DNA from: Agrobacterium vitis
GTDB taxonomy: Bacteria > Pseudomonadota > Alphaproteobacteria > Rhizobiales > Rhizobiaceae
Direction of reading: 5' to 3'
Length of the DNA stretch: 64,000 nucleotides
Assembly (NCBI RefSeq): GCF_037039395.1
Contig: NZ_CP146244.1
Location: forward strand, 930,001 to 994,000
Below, one piece after another: positions 55,750 through 64,000 of this stretch (position 1 is its first letter; each line of letters starts with the position of its first letter). Below the pieces are notes generated by a model. That model worked only from the letters and a program-made list of their open reading frames with translations, was not told the origin of the DNA and did not search any database. The position numbers were made by a program, and so were the translations under genes.

Positions 55750-55762
55750 CACATGTCATGTG
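55750..55762. promoter_or_regulatory. Perfect palindrome CACATG-T-CATGTG
   Basis: A 13-base perfect dyad upstream of the small membrane protein gene, 6 bases before a TATTAT that could act as a -10 box. It looks like an operator but no regulator can be assigned. Confidence 0.35.
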
Positions 55763-55818
55763 TGGCTGTATTATTCTATGGGAGACCGCATTGATGAATC
55801 TCTGAAAGGAAATGGCCA

Positions 55819-56010
55819 ATGACGAGCGACTGGGTGGACTGGTTCCCTATCGTCTTCTTTCCGGCAAAGATTATCGTGTTGGGCACGGCCATGTTCTTCG
55901 CCATAAAATGGCATCACGATCAGGATAAAGCAGAGAAGAAGAAAGCCGAAACCAGCGAAGCGGACGCGCCCGCCGAAAAGACCGTTGACGCCTCAAATGA
56001 GAGCCTGTGA
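55819..56010 (+). CDS. Small single-span membrane protein, function unknown
   Basis: A 63-residue protein with one hydrophobic segment (about residues 8-28, WFPIVFFPAKIIVLGTAMFFAI) followed by a highly charged Lys/Glu/Ala tail. AAAGGA lies 8 bases before the ATG, which supports a real gene. It is placed after the FAD oxidase gene but 185 bases away, with its own candidate promoter, and faces the aldehyde dehydrogenase gene. Family not recognised. Confidence 0.6.
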   Translation: MTSDWVDWFPIVFFPAKIIVLGTAMFFAIKWHHDQDKAEKKKAETSEADAPAEKTVDASNESL

Positions 56011-56048
56011 GGTTCAGATTGAACCGGACAGATTCTCGATTTTCTTGT

Positions 56049-56097
56049 TTTCGTTTGTCTTTTCTGGAAAACGAGCGTCCAATTTTCCCTGACGAAA
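56049..56097. repeat. Decayed copy of the TTTTCCCTGAC inverted-repeat element
   Basis: Shares the right arm TTTTCCCTGAC and the flanking TTCGT/ACGAA with the element at 50106-50140, but its left arm is interrupted (TTTCGT ... GGAAAA). It lies between the convergent small membrane protein and aldehyde dehydrogenase genes. Two related copies 6 kb apart suggest an intergenic repeat family. Confidence 0.55.
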
Positions 56098-56112
56098 TTC
56101 TAGGTGGCAGGT

Positions 56113-57576
56113 CTAAAGACCGATCAACACACTCTTGCTTTTACGGTTGGCATGGTACGCTTCCCGGCCGAGATCCTTGCCGATGCCCGATTGTTTGTAG
56201 CCGCCGGTCGGCAGGATGTGGTCACGTGAGCGGCCATAGCGGTTCACCCAGACCGTGCCGGCCTGAAGTGCTCTGGTCAGCCGCAAGGCCCGCGACAGAT
56301 CACGGGTGAAGAGACCTGCGCAAAGGCCATAGGTGGGGTGATCGGCCAGTGCGAGAGCCTCTTCCTCGGTATCGAAAGCCTGCATGGTCAGGACGGGGCC
56401 GAAAATCTCCTGCGTTACGGCGGGTGAGGTCTCATCGACATGGGCAAGCAGGGTCGGGGTGTAGAAATAGCCGGCACCCTTCATGACATCGCCGCCGGTC
56501 AGGCAGGCCGCACCTGCCGCGATGCTGGCCTTGACGATGCTGTCGATCCGGCCGCGCTGGCGTTCGGAAATGATCGGCGAATAATGGCTGGCCTCATCCC
56601 AGGTCGGGCCAACTTTCACGGCTTTCATTTTGGCGATGATCGTCTGCGCAAGCGGTTCCATCACGCTACGCTCGACAATCAGGCGTGAACCGGCGACACA
56701 GGCTTGGCCTGCGTTGGAGAGAATGCTTTGGGCAATGGCAGCGGCGGCCTTGTCCAGATCGGCATCGGCAAACACCAGCTGCGGGCTTTTGCCGCCCAGT
56801 TCCAGTGTCATGGGTTTCACCCCGGTGCGGGCAATATTGCCCATGATGGCCTGACCCGCTCCGGTAGAGCCGGTAAAGCTGACCTTGGCAGTATCCGGGT
56901 GGCCAGTGATGGCATTGCCGGTCACAGCGCCATCGCCCAGTACGATATTGATCAGCCCCGCCGGAATCCCGGCTTGAACTGCCAATTGCGCTAGATAAAT
57001 GCTGGAAAACGGTGTCATTTCCGAGGGTTTCAGCACTACGGCATTGCCCGCAGCAAGCGCTGGCCCAAGCTTCCAGCCTGCCATTGAAACCGGGAAATTC
57101 CATGGCGTGATGGCTCCTACCACGCCATAAGGCTCGCTTATGATCATGCCGAGATTTTCACCATCCGTCGGCACCAGCGCATCGCCTTCCTTATCTGCCA
57201 TTTCGGCAAAAAAGCGGATCTGCTCGGCGGTGACGGCAATGTCACCGGCAATCAGATGACCAACAGGGCGGGTGGAGGACAGAGCCTCCAGCTTTGCCAA
57301 TGTTTCGGCCTCGCGCTCAATAAGGTCCGCCCAGCGTTGGAGCACAACGGTGCGTTCACGCGGACGCACGCTGCCCCATTTGCTGGTTTTCAGTGCTTGT
57401 TTTGCGGTTTGGACGGCCCGATCCACCATGTCCTCATTGGCAATCGGACACCCGGCATAGGCCTTGCCATCTGACGGGCGGTACATTTCGAGTGCGCCAT
57501 TGGCAACCACCAACGTTTCGCCAATGAAATGGCCGATAGGCAGGGCGATGGTGTCTGGATCGAAGCTGAGGGTCAT
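56113..57576 (-). CDS. NAD(P)-dependent aldehyde dehydrogenase
   Basis: A 487-residue aldehyde dehydrogenase. PWNFPVSMAGWKLGPALAAGN begins the cofactor-binding region, FTGSTGAGQ is the NAD loop, LELGGKSP contains the general base Glu, and NAGQACVAGSR holds the catalytic Cys. C-terminal GGYKQSGIGKDLGREAY is typical of PuuC/GabD-like enzymes. It is the last gene of an operon with a cupin and an M20 deacetylase. Probable role: oxidation of the amino-aldehyde made by the FAD oxidase into an (acyl)amino acid. Confidence 0.92.
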   Translation of the reverse strand: MTLSFDPDTIALPIGHFIGETLVVANGALEMYRPSDGKAYAGCPIANEDMVDRAVQTAKQALKTSKWGSVRPRERTVVLQRWADLIEREAETLAKLEALSSTRPVGHLIAGDIAVTAEQIRFFAEMADKEGDALVPTDGENLGMIISEPYGVVGAITPWNFPVSMAGWKLGPALAAGNAVVLKPSEMTPFSSIYLAQLAVQAGIPAGLINIVLGDGAVTGNAITGHPDTAKVSFTGSTGAGQAIMGNIARTGVKPMTLELGGKSPQLVFADADLDKAAAAIAQSILSNAGQACVAGSRLIVERSVMEPLAQTIIAKMKAVKVGPTWDEASHYSPIISERQRGRIDSIVKASIAAGAACLTGGDVMKGAGYFYTPTLLAHVDETSPAVTQEIFGPVLTMQAFDTEEEALALADHPTYGLCAGLFTRDLSRALRLTRALQAGTVWVNRYGRSRDHILPTGGYKQSGIGKDLGREAYHANRKSKSVLIGL

Positions 57577-57600
57577 GGTGTTTCCTTGGGCAAGCTTGGC

Positions 57601-57957
57601 TTATGCCATGATGGTGACGTAGATTTTCTTCACCGTTTCAATGGTCTTCCACACCCCAACAAAGCCAGGCTTCATGATGAAATGATCGCCCGCCTTGTAA
57701 ATCACCGGCTCGCCGCCTTCAGGGGTGATTTCGACTACGCCCGACAGGATGTGGCAGTATTCGAAGCTCTCGCCCTTGATGGATTTGGTCTCGCCGGGGG
57801 TGGCTTCCCACACGCCGGTGTGGATCATTTCGCCACGGCAGACATCCTGCGGCCAGGTCTTGAAGGCCGGATCACCAGAGATCAACCGTTCCGGCAGGGC
57901 CTTGGATTCCTTCGGCGTAAAGGTTGGGTTGGTATCGATGGTTTTCAAAAGAGACAT
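57601..57957 (-). CDS. Small cupin-domain protein (cupin_3/DUF861-like)
   Basis: A 118-residue single cupin of the DUF861 type (WEATPGETKSIKGESFEYCHILSGVVEITPEGGEPVIYKAGD, then FIMKPGFVGVWKTIE). In this type some metal-binding His residues are replaced, and here only one His is evident in the core. It lies 15 bases after the M20 gene and 24 before the aldehyde dehydrogenase gene. It is unrelated in detail to the cupin at 35140. Role unknown; similar proteins accompany amine and ureide catabolism. Confidence 0.82.
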   Translation of the reverse strand: MSLLKTIDTNPTFTPKESKALPERLISGDPAFKTWPQDVCRGEMIHTGVWEATPGETKSIKGESFEYCHILSGVVEITPEGGEPVIYKAGDHFIMKPGFVGVWKTIETVKKIYVTIMA

Positions 57958-57972
57958 GGATTAGTCCTCGGT

Positions 57973-59103
57973 TCACAGTTGGCAGCAGTGGTCTGCGAGA
58001 GCGGTGATCATGGTCTGGCAAGTGGCCAGTTCATCCATCAGGATATATTCGTTGGGCTTGTGGGCGCGGCTGATGTCGCCGGGGCCGCAGATGATGGCAT
58101 CGACACCCGCTTGCTGGAAAAGCCCGGCTTCGGTGCCGTAGCTCACCGCAGCCAAAGGCTCGGTGCCTGTCAGTCGGTGCAGCAGCGCGGCAAGTTGTGC
58201 GTTTTGGGGGAGTGAAAGTGCTGGATAGGCACTCATCTCAGCCCATTCCACGCCAAAGCCTTTGTCCGTGAGTGCTTCCGCCGCCAGACGAACAGGCTGT
58301 AAAAGCGTTGTTGGATCAATGCCGGAGATGGCGCGGGCTTCAAACTCTGCCTCACAGGTATCAGGAATGATATTGACGGCTTGTCCACCACGCACGGTTC
58401 CCACTTGTAGCGAGGAATAGGGCGGCTCAAACACTGCTTCAAACGGGCCATTTGTCAAAGTTTCTGCGGCATCGCGGGCAGCAAGCAGAACCTCACTCAT
58501 GGCATGAATGGCATTCAGCCCCAGATCGGGCCGCGATGAATGGCCGGAGCGCCCGGTAATAGTGACGCGGGCGGCAGCCTTGCCCTTATGGGCGCGGATG
58601 GCACGCATGCCGCTGGGCTCGCCTATGATGGCACCAAGCGGGCTTTCACAAAGGCTCGGCAGTTGCGTCAGCAGATGCGGCACGCCCCGGCACCCGGCTT
58701 CCTCATCATAGGAAAAAGCGAGGTGAATGGGACGGGCCAGCGGCATGGCGGCAAGAGTTGGAACGCAGGCCAAAGCGCAAGCCAGAAACCCCTTCATGTC
58801 GCTGGTGCCAAGGCCAAAAAGCCTGTCACCGTCGCGCCTCAACTGAAATGGATCGCTCACCCAGCCGCTTTCGCCTGCTGGCACAACATCCATATGGCCA
58901 GACAGAATATAGCCGGGCACATGCCGAGGGCCGATGGTGGCAAACAGATTGCTGCGGTCGCCCTCAGGTCCGGGAAGCACGCAGACCGCCGCGCCGTGGT
59001 TTTGCAGATAGTCACTGATGAAGCTGACAATCTCGCCATTGGCGGTGCCGACAACGGAAGGGAAGGCCACGAGGCGTTCGAGAATATCCAAGGGTCGCTC
59101 CAT
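57973..59103 (-). CDS. M20-family deacetylase (ArgE/acetylornithine deacetylase-like)
   Basis: A 376-residue M20 metallohydrolase. Metal ligands are visible: SGHMDVVPAG (His, Asp), GLGTSDMKGFLA (bridging Asp), YDEEAGCRG (catalytic Glu pair) and a C-terminal His in SRAHKPNEYI. The internal dimerisation domain contains GRSGHSSRPDLGLNAI. The ATG at 59103 is chosen over a TTG at 59148. ArgE-type enzymes remove N-acetyl groups; arginine biosynthesis genes are absent nearby, so it likely deacetylates a catabolic intermediate. It is the first gene of the operon with the cupin and aldehyde dehydrogenase. Confidence 0.9.
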   Translation of the reverse strand: MERPLDILERLVAFPSVVGTANGEIVSFISDYLQNHGAAVCVLPGPEGDRSNLFATIGPRHVPGYILSGHMDVVPAGESGWVSDPFQLRRDGDRLFGLGTSDMKGFLACALACVPTLAAMPLARPIHLAFSYDEEAGCRGVPHLLTQLPSLCESPLGAIIGEPSGMRAIRAHKGKAAARVTITGRSGHSSRPDLGLNAIHAMSEVLLAARDAAETLTNGPFEAVFEPPYSSLQVGTVRGGQAVNIIPDTCEAEFEARAISGIDPTTLLQPVRLAAEALTDKGFGVEWAEMSAYPALSLPQNAQLAALLHRLTGTEPLAAVSYGTEAGLFQQAGVDAIICGPGDISRAHKPNEYILMDELATCQTMITALADHCCQL

Positions 59104-59300
59104 CGATCCGGTCTCGCAATGCGGTGCAATGCTGCTGCTAAGACGCAAAGCTCAATGCCTTTAAAAAGCCGAGTGCGTCGGATCTGGAATCTACAAGCCA
59201 AGCGGTATTTTTCCTGCTGAAAGCAGGGGTTATTTGGTGGAATCTTCGGTTCCGGACGCCGAGGGGAGCGGATTATACCGATGCCATTGAGGCTGGAGGA

Positions 59301-59957
59301 TCAGGCCTTCCCTGTCTCTCTATGGCCAGGCTCTCTATGAATTTTAGAACAGTCCCGGCTTTGCATGCCGAAACCCACCAGCGCGATCCGGACGAATTGC
59401 TGCGCATACGGCACGAGTTGGAAATTATCCCGGCCAAAGGCCCATTCGCCGATCAGGCCGGATACGGTCGCGCTCAGGGTCATGGCGGCGGAGGCGGGGC
59501 TCCAGGGTGCGGTCAGTTGGCCCCTGTCGGCGGCAACCTGGAAAAGGGGCAGTAGCTTGCCCTTGAGCGTGCTCAGAATGCCATCCGAGTCGGTTTCCTT
59601 TATCGTAAGATCCAGATGCAGGCTGACCCGGATCACACCGCGGCGCCGCTCGTCGGCCTGAAGATGCGCCAGCATGTCGAACAATATCTGTTCAAGGGCG
59701 GCAAACACATCGACGGAACTGTCTGCCGGAAGCCGCGCCGCCAATTGCTCGAAAGGCTTGAACGCCTGGTTGCGCAGGGCTTCGAGAATGCCGCGCTTGT
59801 TCTTGAAATGCCAATGGACAGCGCCGCGCGTCACGCCCACCGCCTGGGCAATCTCGTCCAATGATGTCTCGTCAAAGCCTTTGGTGAGGAAAAGTTGCTC
59901 GGCAGCTTTCAGGAGCTGCATGTGGGTTTCCGCTGCTTCTTCCTTGGTTCTCCGCAA
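59301..59957 (-). CDS. TetR/AcrR-family repressor of the RND efflux pump
   Basis: A 218-residue TetR regulator. The helix-turn-helix covers about residues 10-58 (LLKAAEQLFLTKGFDETSLDEIAQAVGVTRGAVHWHFKNKRGILE, very AcrR-like), followed by a helical ligand-binding domain. A TTG start at 59957 is preferred because AGGAGG lies 5 bases upstream and the resulting RRTKEEAAET start resembles AcrR; a GTG at 59987 would add ten residues. It is divergent from an RND adaptor/pump pair, the usual layout for its local repressor. It may correspond to AmeR-type regulators of Agrobacterium, but this was not tested. Confidence 0.88.
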   Translation of the reverse strand: MRRTKEEAAETHMQLLKAAEQLFLTKGFDETSLDEIAQAVGVTRGAVHWHFKNKRGILEALRNQAFKPFEQLAARLPADSSVDVFAALEQILFDMLAHLQADERRRGVIRVSLHLDLTIKETDSDGILSTLKGKLLPLFQVAADRGQLTAPWSPASAAMTLSATVSGLIGEWAFGRDNFQLVPYAQQFVRIALVGFGMQSRDCSKIHREPGHRETGKA

Positions 59958-60041
59958 TGGGTCCTCCTGGGCGAAATTGTTGGGCACGATACGTCGTTCT
60001 CTGATTCATCACATATTTACTCACTGCGATCAATCCTGTTT

Positions 60042-60058
60042 ACAAACGGTATGTATGT
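60042..60058. promoter_or_regulatory. Imperfect dyad ACAAAC-GGTAT-GTATGT, candidate TetR operator
   Basis: Arms match at 5 of 6 positions with a 5-base centre, in the divergent region between the TetR and RND adaptor genes. It overlaps the best candidate promoter (TTTACA near 60040 with TATATC 17 bases on). The GTATGTATGTA stretch recalls half of the AcrR operator. Confidence 0.5.
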
Positions 60059-60097
60059 ATATATATCGGAGAGGCTACCGTTGGAGTGTTCCTAGCC

Positions 60098-61255
60098 ATG
60101 CAAAAAACAAAGCGATTTCTTGTTGCGGGTTGCGCTATTGCAGCCCTTTCCTTTTCCACCCCATCATTTGCGCAGATGCCAAATGCTGGACCGCCGGCCG
60201 TCGGCGTAACGATTGCCAAACTGAAGCCGATCAATGACACGACCGAGGTCAATGGCCGGGTCGAGGCGAAGGATTCCGTCAATCTCGTCGCCCGTGTGAC
60301 CGGCTTCCTGGAAGAACAGCTTTTCAAGGAAGGCTCTGAGGTCAAGAAGGGCCAGGTCCTGTTCCGCATCGAGCGGCAGTCCTATGAGGCCGATCTGGAT
60401 TCCAAGAAGGCCACTCTGGCCGAAAACCAGGCCACCCTTGAAAATTCGAATATATCCCTTGCTCGTAACGAACAGCTTCGAGCAGGCGGCAGCGGCAGCC
60501 AGAGCAATCTGGACGACGCACGTGCCACGCAGCGGACTTCGATTGCCAAGGTCGCGGAATCGGAAGCCGATGTGCGCACCTCGCAGATCAATCTCGGCTA
60601 TACCGATATCATCGCGCCTATCGATGGTCGTATCGGCCTTGCTTCGGTCACGGTCGGCAATGTCGTATCCTCTTCGTCGGGAACCTTGGCCACAGTGGTC
60701 AGTCAGGACCCGATGTATGTGAAATTCCCGATATCGGTGCGCCGTCTCATCGAATTGAGACAGCGGTTCGACAAGGATGGCGGTCTGGAAAAGAGCGTGA
60801 AGCTCAAGATCCGCTTGCCCGATGGCAGACTATACGCCCAGGAAGGCACGCTCGATTTCTACGACATCAGCGTTTCCGAAAATACCGATTCCATCACCCT
60901 GCGCGGCACGATCCCCAATCCGCTGCTGCCGACGGGACATCGGGAACTGGTGAATGACGAATTCGTCCGCGTGATCCTCGAAACCGTCGAGCCGACCGAT
61001 TACCTCACCATTCCGCGTGCCTCGGTCATGGTCGATCAGCAGGGCTCCTACGTCTATGTGGTTGATGACAAGAGCATTGCGCAGGTGCGCCGTGTGACGC
61101 TTGGGCAATCCACGCCGGAAATGGCTGTTGTCACCAATGGCCTCAAGGAAGGCGACAAGGTGATTACAGACGGAATCCAGCGTGTTCGGCCAAATACACC
61201 GGTCAATGCACAGCCGGCCGACCAGGCTCCACCCGCCGCACCAAAGCAGGGCTAA
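60098..61255 (+). CDS. RND efflux periplasmic adaptor (membrane fusion protein)
   Basis: A 385-residue AcrA/MexA-class adaptor. The N-terminal signal peptide (VAGCAIAALSFSTPSFA) is cleaved after about residue 25. A lipoyl/barrel-sandwich half-motif follows (VEAKDSVNLVARVTGFLEEQLFKEGSEVKKGQVLF), then a helical hairpin (about residues 95-150) and beta-barrel domain. No lipobox Cys is placed at the cleavage site. The ATG at 60098 lacks an ideal ribosome site (GGAG is 12 bases away). The pump gene starts 4 bases after its stop. Role: link between the inner-membrane pump and an outer-membrane channel that is not in the window. Confidence 0.92.
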   Translation: MQKTKRFLVAGCAIAALSFSTPSFAQMPNAGPPAVGVTIAKLKPINDTTEVNGRVEAKDSVNLVARVTGFLEEQLFKEGSEVKKGQVLFRIERQSYEADLDSKKATLAENQATLENSNISLARNEQLRAGGSGSQSNLDDARATQRTSIAKVAESEADVRTSQINLGYTDIIAPIDGRIGLASVTVGNVVSSSSGTLATVVSQDPMYVKFPISVRRLIELRQRFDKDGGLEKSVKLKIRLPDGRLYAQEGTLDFYDISVSENTDSITLRGTIPNPLLPTGHRELVNDEFVRVILETVEPTDYLTIPRASVMVDQQGSYVYVVDDKSIAQVRRVTLGQSTPEMAVVTNGLKEGDKVITDGIQRVRPNTPVNAQPADQAPPAAPKQG

Positions 61256-61258
61256 GCG

Positions 61259-64000
61259 ATGTTTTCCAATATTTTCATTGATCGTCCACGCATGGCAATC
61301 GTCATTGCCATCGTGCTGACGATTGCCGGTGGCCTGGCACTGACCAGAATACCGGTCTCACAACTTCCCGATATCGTGCCGCCACAGGTCCAGGTGACGG
61401 CCACCTATCCCGGCGCTTCCGCCGAAGTGCTGGAGCAGACCGTTGCGCAACCGCTCGAATCCAAGGTGATTGGGGTCGACAAAGCTCTCTACATGAAAAG
61501 CACCAGCGGTAATGATGGCAGCTACTCGCTGACCGTCAGTTTCGCACTGGGCAGCGATGCCGACATTAACACCGTTAACGTCAACAACCGCGTGCAGACG
61601 GCTCTGTCCTCGCTGCCCAGCGACGTTCAAAATCTTGGTGTCTCGGTCAGCAAGAAATCCTCGTCCATTCTGCAATTCATCATGGTGCAGAGCGAGAAGG
61701 GCAAGTTCGATCCGCTGTTCATGACCAACTATGCAACGATCAACGTCCTGGACGAGATCTCGCGTATTCCAGGTGTCGGTTCTGCATCGCTCTTCAGCAA
61801 CATGAAGTATTCGATGAGGATCTGGTTCGACGTTGACCGCCTGTCCAGCCTTGGCCTGGTGCCTTCGGATGTGACAAGCGCGATTTCAGCACAGAACGTC
61901 CAGGCACCTGTTGGCCGTATCGGTGCACGTCCGGTGCCGGATGACCAGGCATTTCAATACAACGTCCAGACCCAGGGCCGTCTCGAAACGCCGGAGGAAT
62001 TCGGCAATATCGTGCTGCGCGCCAATAAGGACGGCTCTGTCCTGAAAGTGAAGGATGTTGCCCGCGTCGAACTGGGCGCACAGAACGATGACACGGTCTC
62101 TCGCCGCGAAGGCGATCCGGGCGTTGCCATGGGCATTTATATGTCTCCCGGTGCCAACGCGCTGAACACGGCTGCGGCCGTCAGCGCCAAGATCGCACAA
62201 TTGAACAGCCGGATGCCGGAAGGCATGCGCGCCAATGTCATGTACGACTCGACCACCTTCGTTGAAGACACGATTGAATCCGTCATTCATACGCTGATCG
62301 AAGCTTTCGTGCTGGTGGCTGTGGTTGTCTTCCTGTTTCTCGGCAACGTCCGGGCAACGGTCATTCCGATCATCGCGGTGCCGGTCAGCGTTATCGCCAC
62401 ATTCGCGGTGCTGCTGGCGCTTGGCTATTCCGCCAATACGGTCTCGCTTCTCGCCCTTGTCCTTGCCATCGGCATCGTCGTCGACGACGCGATTGTCGTC
62501 GTGGAAAATGTCGAGCGCGTGATGGAGGAGGAGCCGGAGCTGACACCGGTTGCCGCCACCAAGAAGGCCATGGGCCAGATCACCGGTCCGATTGTTGCGA
62601 TCACCCTTGTCCTGCTCTCGGTTTTCGTTCCCATCGGCTTCATCTCCGGCATATCAGGCGAATTGTTCCGGCAGTTCTCGGTCACCATCAGCGTTGCCAT
62701 GCTGATCTCGGCCATTAACGCGCTGACGCTGTCACCTGCTCTCTGCGCCGTCTTCCTGCGCCACACTGGCGAAAAACGCGGCATCATGGGCTGGATCAGC
62801 CGGCGTATCGACAATACCCGCGACGGCTATGCCTGGGCGGTTCAGAAAATGGTCCGCATGGCGGTCCTGTCCCTGTTGATCATCGGGGTCGGCGGTGCAG
62901 GCATCTATGGGCTGTCGAAGATTACCCCCAGTGGCTTCCTTCCGGAAGAAGACCAGGGCACGTTCTTCATCGCGGTGCAATTGCCCGATGGCGCTTCGGT
63001 GGCGCGGACAAGCGGTGCCGTTGCGCAGGTGGAAGATCTGCTGAAGGCTATTCCGCAAATCGAAAATGTCTCTTCGGTTATCGGTTATTCCTTCCTCGAC
63101 AGCTATTCGGCCAGCAATTCCGCCTTCATGATCGTGAAGCTGAAACCCTTCGCGGATCGCCCGGCGGCCTTGGACAAGGTACAAGTGGTTATTGGCCGGA
63201 CGTTCGGCATGGTCCAGCAGGTCAAGGCCGCGACTGTTCTGCCCTTCAACCTTCCGCCCGTTCTGGGTCTTTCCACCAGTGGCGGTTTTGAAGCGATGAT
63301 CGAATCGCTTGAGGGTGCCGATCCGGCCACCATGGCCAATGTGGCCTATGGAGTGGTCGGTGCTGCCAATCAGAACCCGAAACTGGCACGTGTCTTCACC
63401 ACCTATGGTGCCAATGCGCCGTCGATCTATCTCGATATCGATCGTGAAAAAGCACAGGCGCTCGGTATCAGCATCAGCGATATCTTCAACGCCCTGCAGG
63501 CAACGCTCGGTGGCTCCTATGTCAACGACTTCAACGAGTTCGGACGTACCTGGCAGGTCAAGGTCCAGGGCGATGCCGCCAATCGCCGCGATACATCGGC
63601 GCTTTGGAACATCTATGTCCGCAACTCCAATAGCGACATGGTGCCTCTCCAGTCGATTGCCGAGGTGAAGACAATCGTCGGCCCGCCTGTCATCACCCGC
63701 TATAATAACTATCGCGCCGTGACGATCAATGGCTCAGCTGCTCCCGGCACGTCTTCCGGGGACGCCATGGAGGCTTTCAAGCAGGTGGTCGCCAATACCC
63801 TGCCATCCGGCTTTGCGCTGGAATGGACGGGAACGGCCTATCAGGAACAGCAGGCCTCTGGCCAGACCGGTATCATCCTGGCACTGGCCCTGCTGTTTGC
63901 CTACCTGTTCCTGGTGGCGCTTTACGAAAGCTGGACCATTCCCGTACCGGTTCTGCTTTCCGTCATCGTGGGTGTATTCGGGGCCTTTGCCGGCATGGTG
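61259..64000 (+). CDS. RND multidrug efflux pump (HAE1 family), 3' partial
   Basis: The first 914 residues of an AcrB/MexB-class inner-membrane proton antiporter; the frame is still open at the window end. The N-terminus MFSNIFIDRPRMAIVIAIVLTIAGG is typical. Proton-relay residues are Asp409-Asp410 in GIVVDDAIVVVENVERVM (AcrB Asp407/408). The multi-drug docking loops and the second membrane half (ILALALLFAYLFLVALYESW) are present. About 130 residues are missing on the right. It is co-transcribed with the adaptor and probably controlled by the divergent TetR repressor. Substrates cannot be predicted. Confidence 0.94.
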   Translation, partial: MFSNIFIDRPRMAIVIAIVLTIAGGLALTRIPVSQLPDIVPPQVQVTATYPGASAEVLEQTVAQPLESKVIGVDKALYMKSTSGNDGSYSLTVSFALGSDADINTVNVNNRVQTALSSLPSDVQNLGVSVSKKSSSILQFIMVQSEKGKFDPLFMTNYATINVLDEISRIPGVGSASLFSNMKYSMRIWFDVDRLSSLGLVPSDVTSAISAQNVQAPVGRIGARPVPDDQAFQYNVQTQGRLETPEEFGNIVLRANKDGSVLKVKDVARVELGAQNDDTVSRREGDPGVAMGIYMSPGANALNTAAAVSAKIAQLNSRMPEGMRANVMYDSTTFVEDTIESVIHTLIEAFVLVAVVVFLFLGNVRATVIPIIAVPVSVIATFAVLLALGYSANTVSLLALVLAIGIVVDDAIVVVENVERVMEEEPELTPVAATKKAMGQITGPIVAITLVLLSVFVPIGFISGISGELFRQFSVTISVAMLISAINALTLSPALCAVFLRHTGEKRGIMGWISRRIDNTRDGYAWAVQKMVRMAVLSLLIIGVGGAGIYGLSKITPSGFLPEEDQGTFFIAVQLPDGASVARTSGAVAQVEDLLKAIPQIENVSSVIGYSFLDSYSASNSAFMIVKLKPFADRPAALDKVQVVIGRTFGMVQQVKAATVLPFNLPPVLGLSTSGGFEAMIESLEGADPATMANVAYGVVGAANQNPKLARVFTTYGANAPSIYLDIDREKAQALGISISDIFNALQATLGGSYVNDFNEFGRTWQVKVQGDAANRRDTSALWNIYVRNSNSDMVPLQSIAEVKTIVGPPVITRYNNYRAVTINGSAAPGTSSGDAMEAFKQVVANTLPSGFALEWTGTAYQEQQASGQTGIILALALLFAYLFLVALYESWTIPVPVLLSVIVGVFGAFAGMV

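Noticed and set aside
59213..59227. CCTGCT-GAA-AGCAGG hairpin considered as the terminator of the TetR gene
   Set aside because: On the minus strand the stem is followed by an A-run, not a T-run; the T-run lies on the wrong side.

Overview
The window reads as a GC-rich (about 60%) alphaproteobacterial chromosome or megaplasmid segment, most likely Rhizobiaceae (Rhizobium/Agrobacterium/Allorhizobium). This rests on gene content (many peptide-type ABC importers, a BiuH-type biuret hydrolase, AmiC/AmiR-like regulators) and on short GC palindromes of a kind common between rhizobial genes. It was judged by eye, without database searches. Almost all of the DNA is coding, in tightly coupled operons with many ATGA/GTGA overlaps.

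Bases 1-15165 (+): a Pfa-like iterative 'secondary lipid' synthase. A PfaA-type protein enters from outside the window (tandem ACPs, KR, PS-DH). It is followed by a 2365-residue KS-CLF-AT-DH-DH fusion, a PfaD-type FMN enoyl reductase and two long acyl-CoA dehydrogenase-like proteins. The product is unknown. No phosphopantetheinyl transferase or thioesterase is visible here.

Bases 15179-33255: two nitrogen-scavenging ABC/amidase clusters. On the minus strand (24838 to 15213) an amide-sensing operon runs amiC, amiR, an S33 amino-acid-amide hydrolase, a five-gene peptide/amide ABC importer and a formamidase/acetamidase. Its leader carries an intrinsic terminator, as expected for ANTAR antitermination. 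On the plus strand (25238 to 33159) a LysR regulator precedes a second Dpp-like importer and an amidase-signature enzyme.

Bases 33340-44728: a ten-gene minus-strand operon that reads as a complete cyanuric acid/biuret (and probably triuret) assimilation system. It has a BMP-family binding protein, two permeases, a formamidase, biuret hydrolase, cyanuric acid hydrolase, a double ATPase, a second isochorismatase-fold hydrolase (candidate triuret hydrolase), a cupin and allophanate hydrolase. A divergent FadR-type GntR regulator sits upstream. The shared intergenic region has a near-consensus sigma-54 promoter and repeated candidate GntR operators, which suggests nitrogen control plus substrate control.

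Bases 44745-50891: a third Dpp/Opp-like importer (binding protein, two permeases, fused double ATPase) with a HAD-family hydrolase upstream. Bases 51136-59103: an amine catabolism cluster (class III aminotransferase, double-GNAT acetyltransferase, haloacid-dehalogenase-like protein, PuuB-like FAD oxidase, small membrane protein, aldehyde dehydrogenase, cupin, M20 deacetylase), possibly an N-acetyl-protected version of the Puu pathway. Bases 59301-64000: a TetR repressor divergent from an RND efflux pair, whose pump gene runs off the window end.

No rRNA, tRNA, CRISPR array, insertion sequence or phage gene was seen. The main novelty candidates are the Pfa-like synthase with its dehydrogenases, the sigma-54/GntR-controlled cyanurate-biuret-triuret operon with its own importer, and the terminator-controlled amiC-amiR operon.
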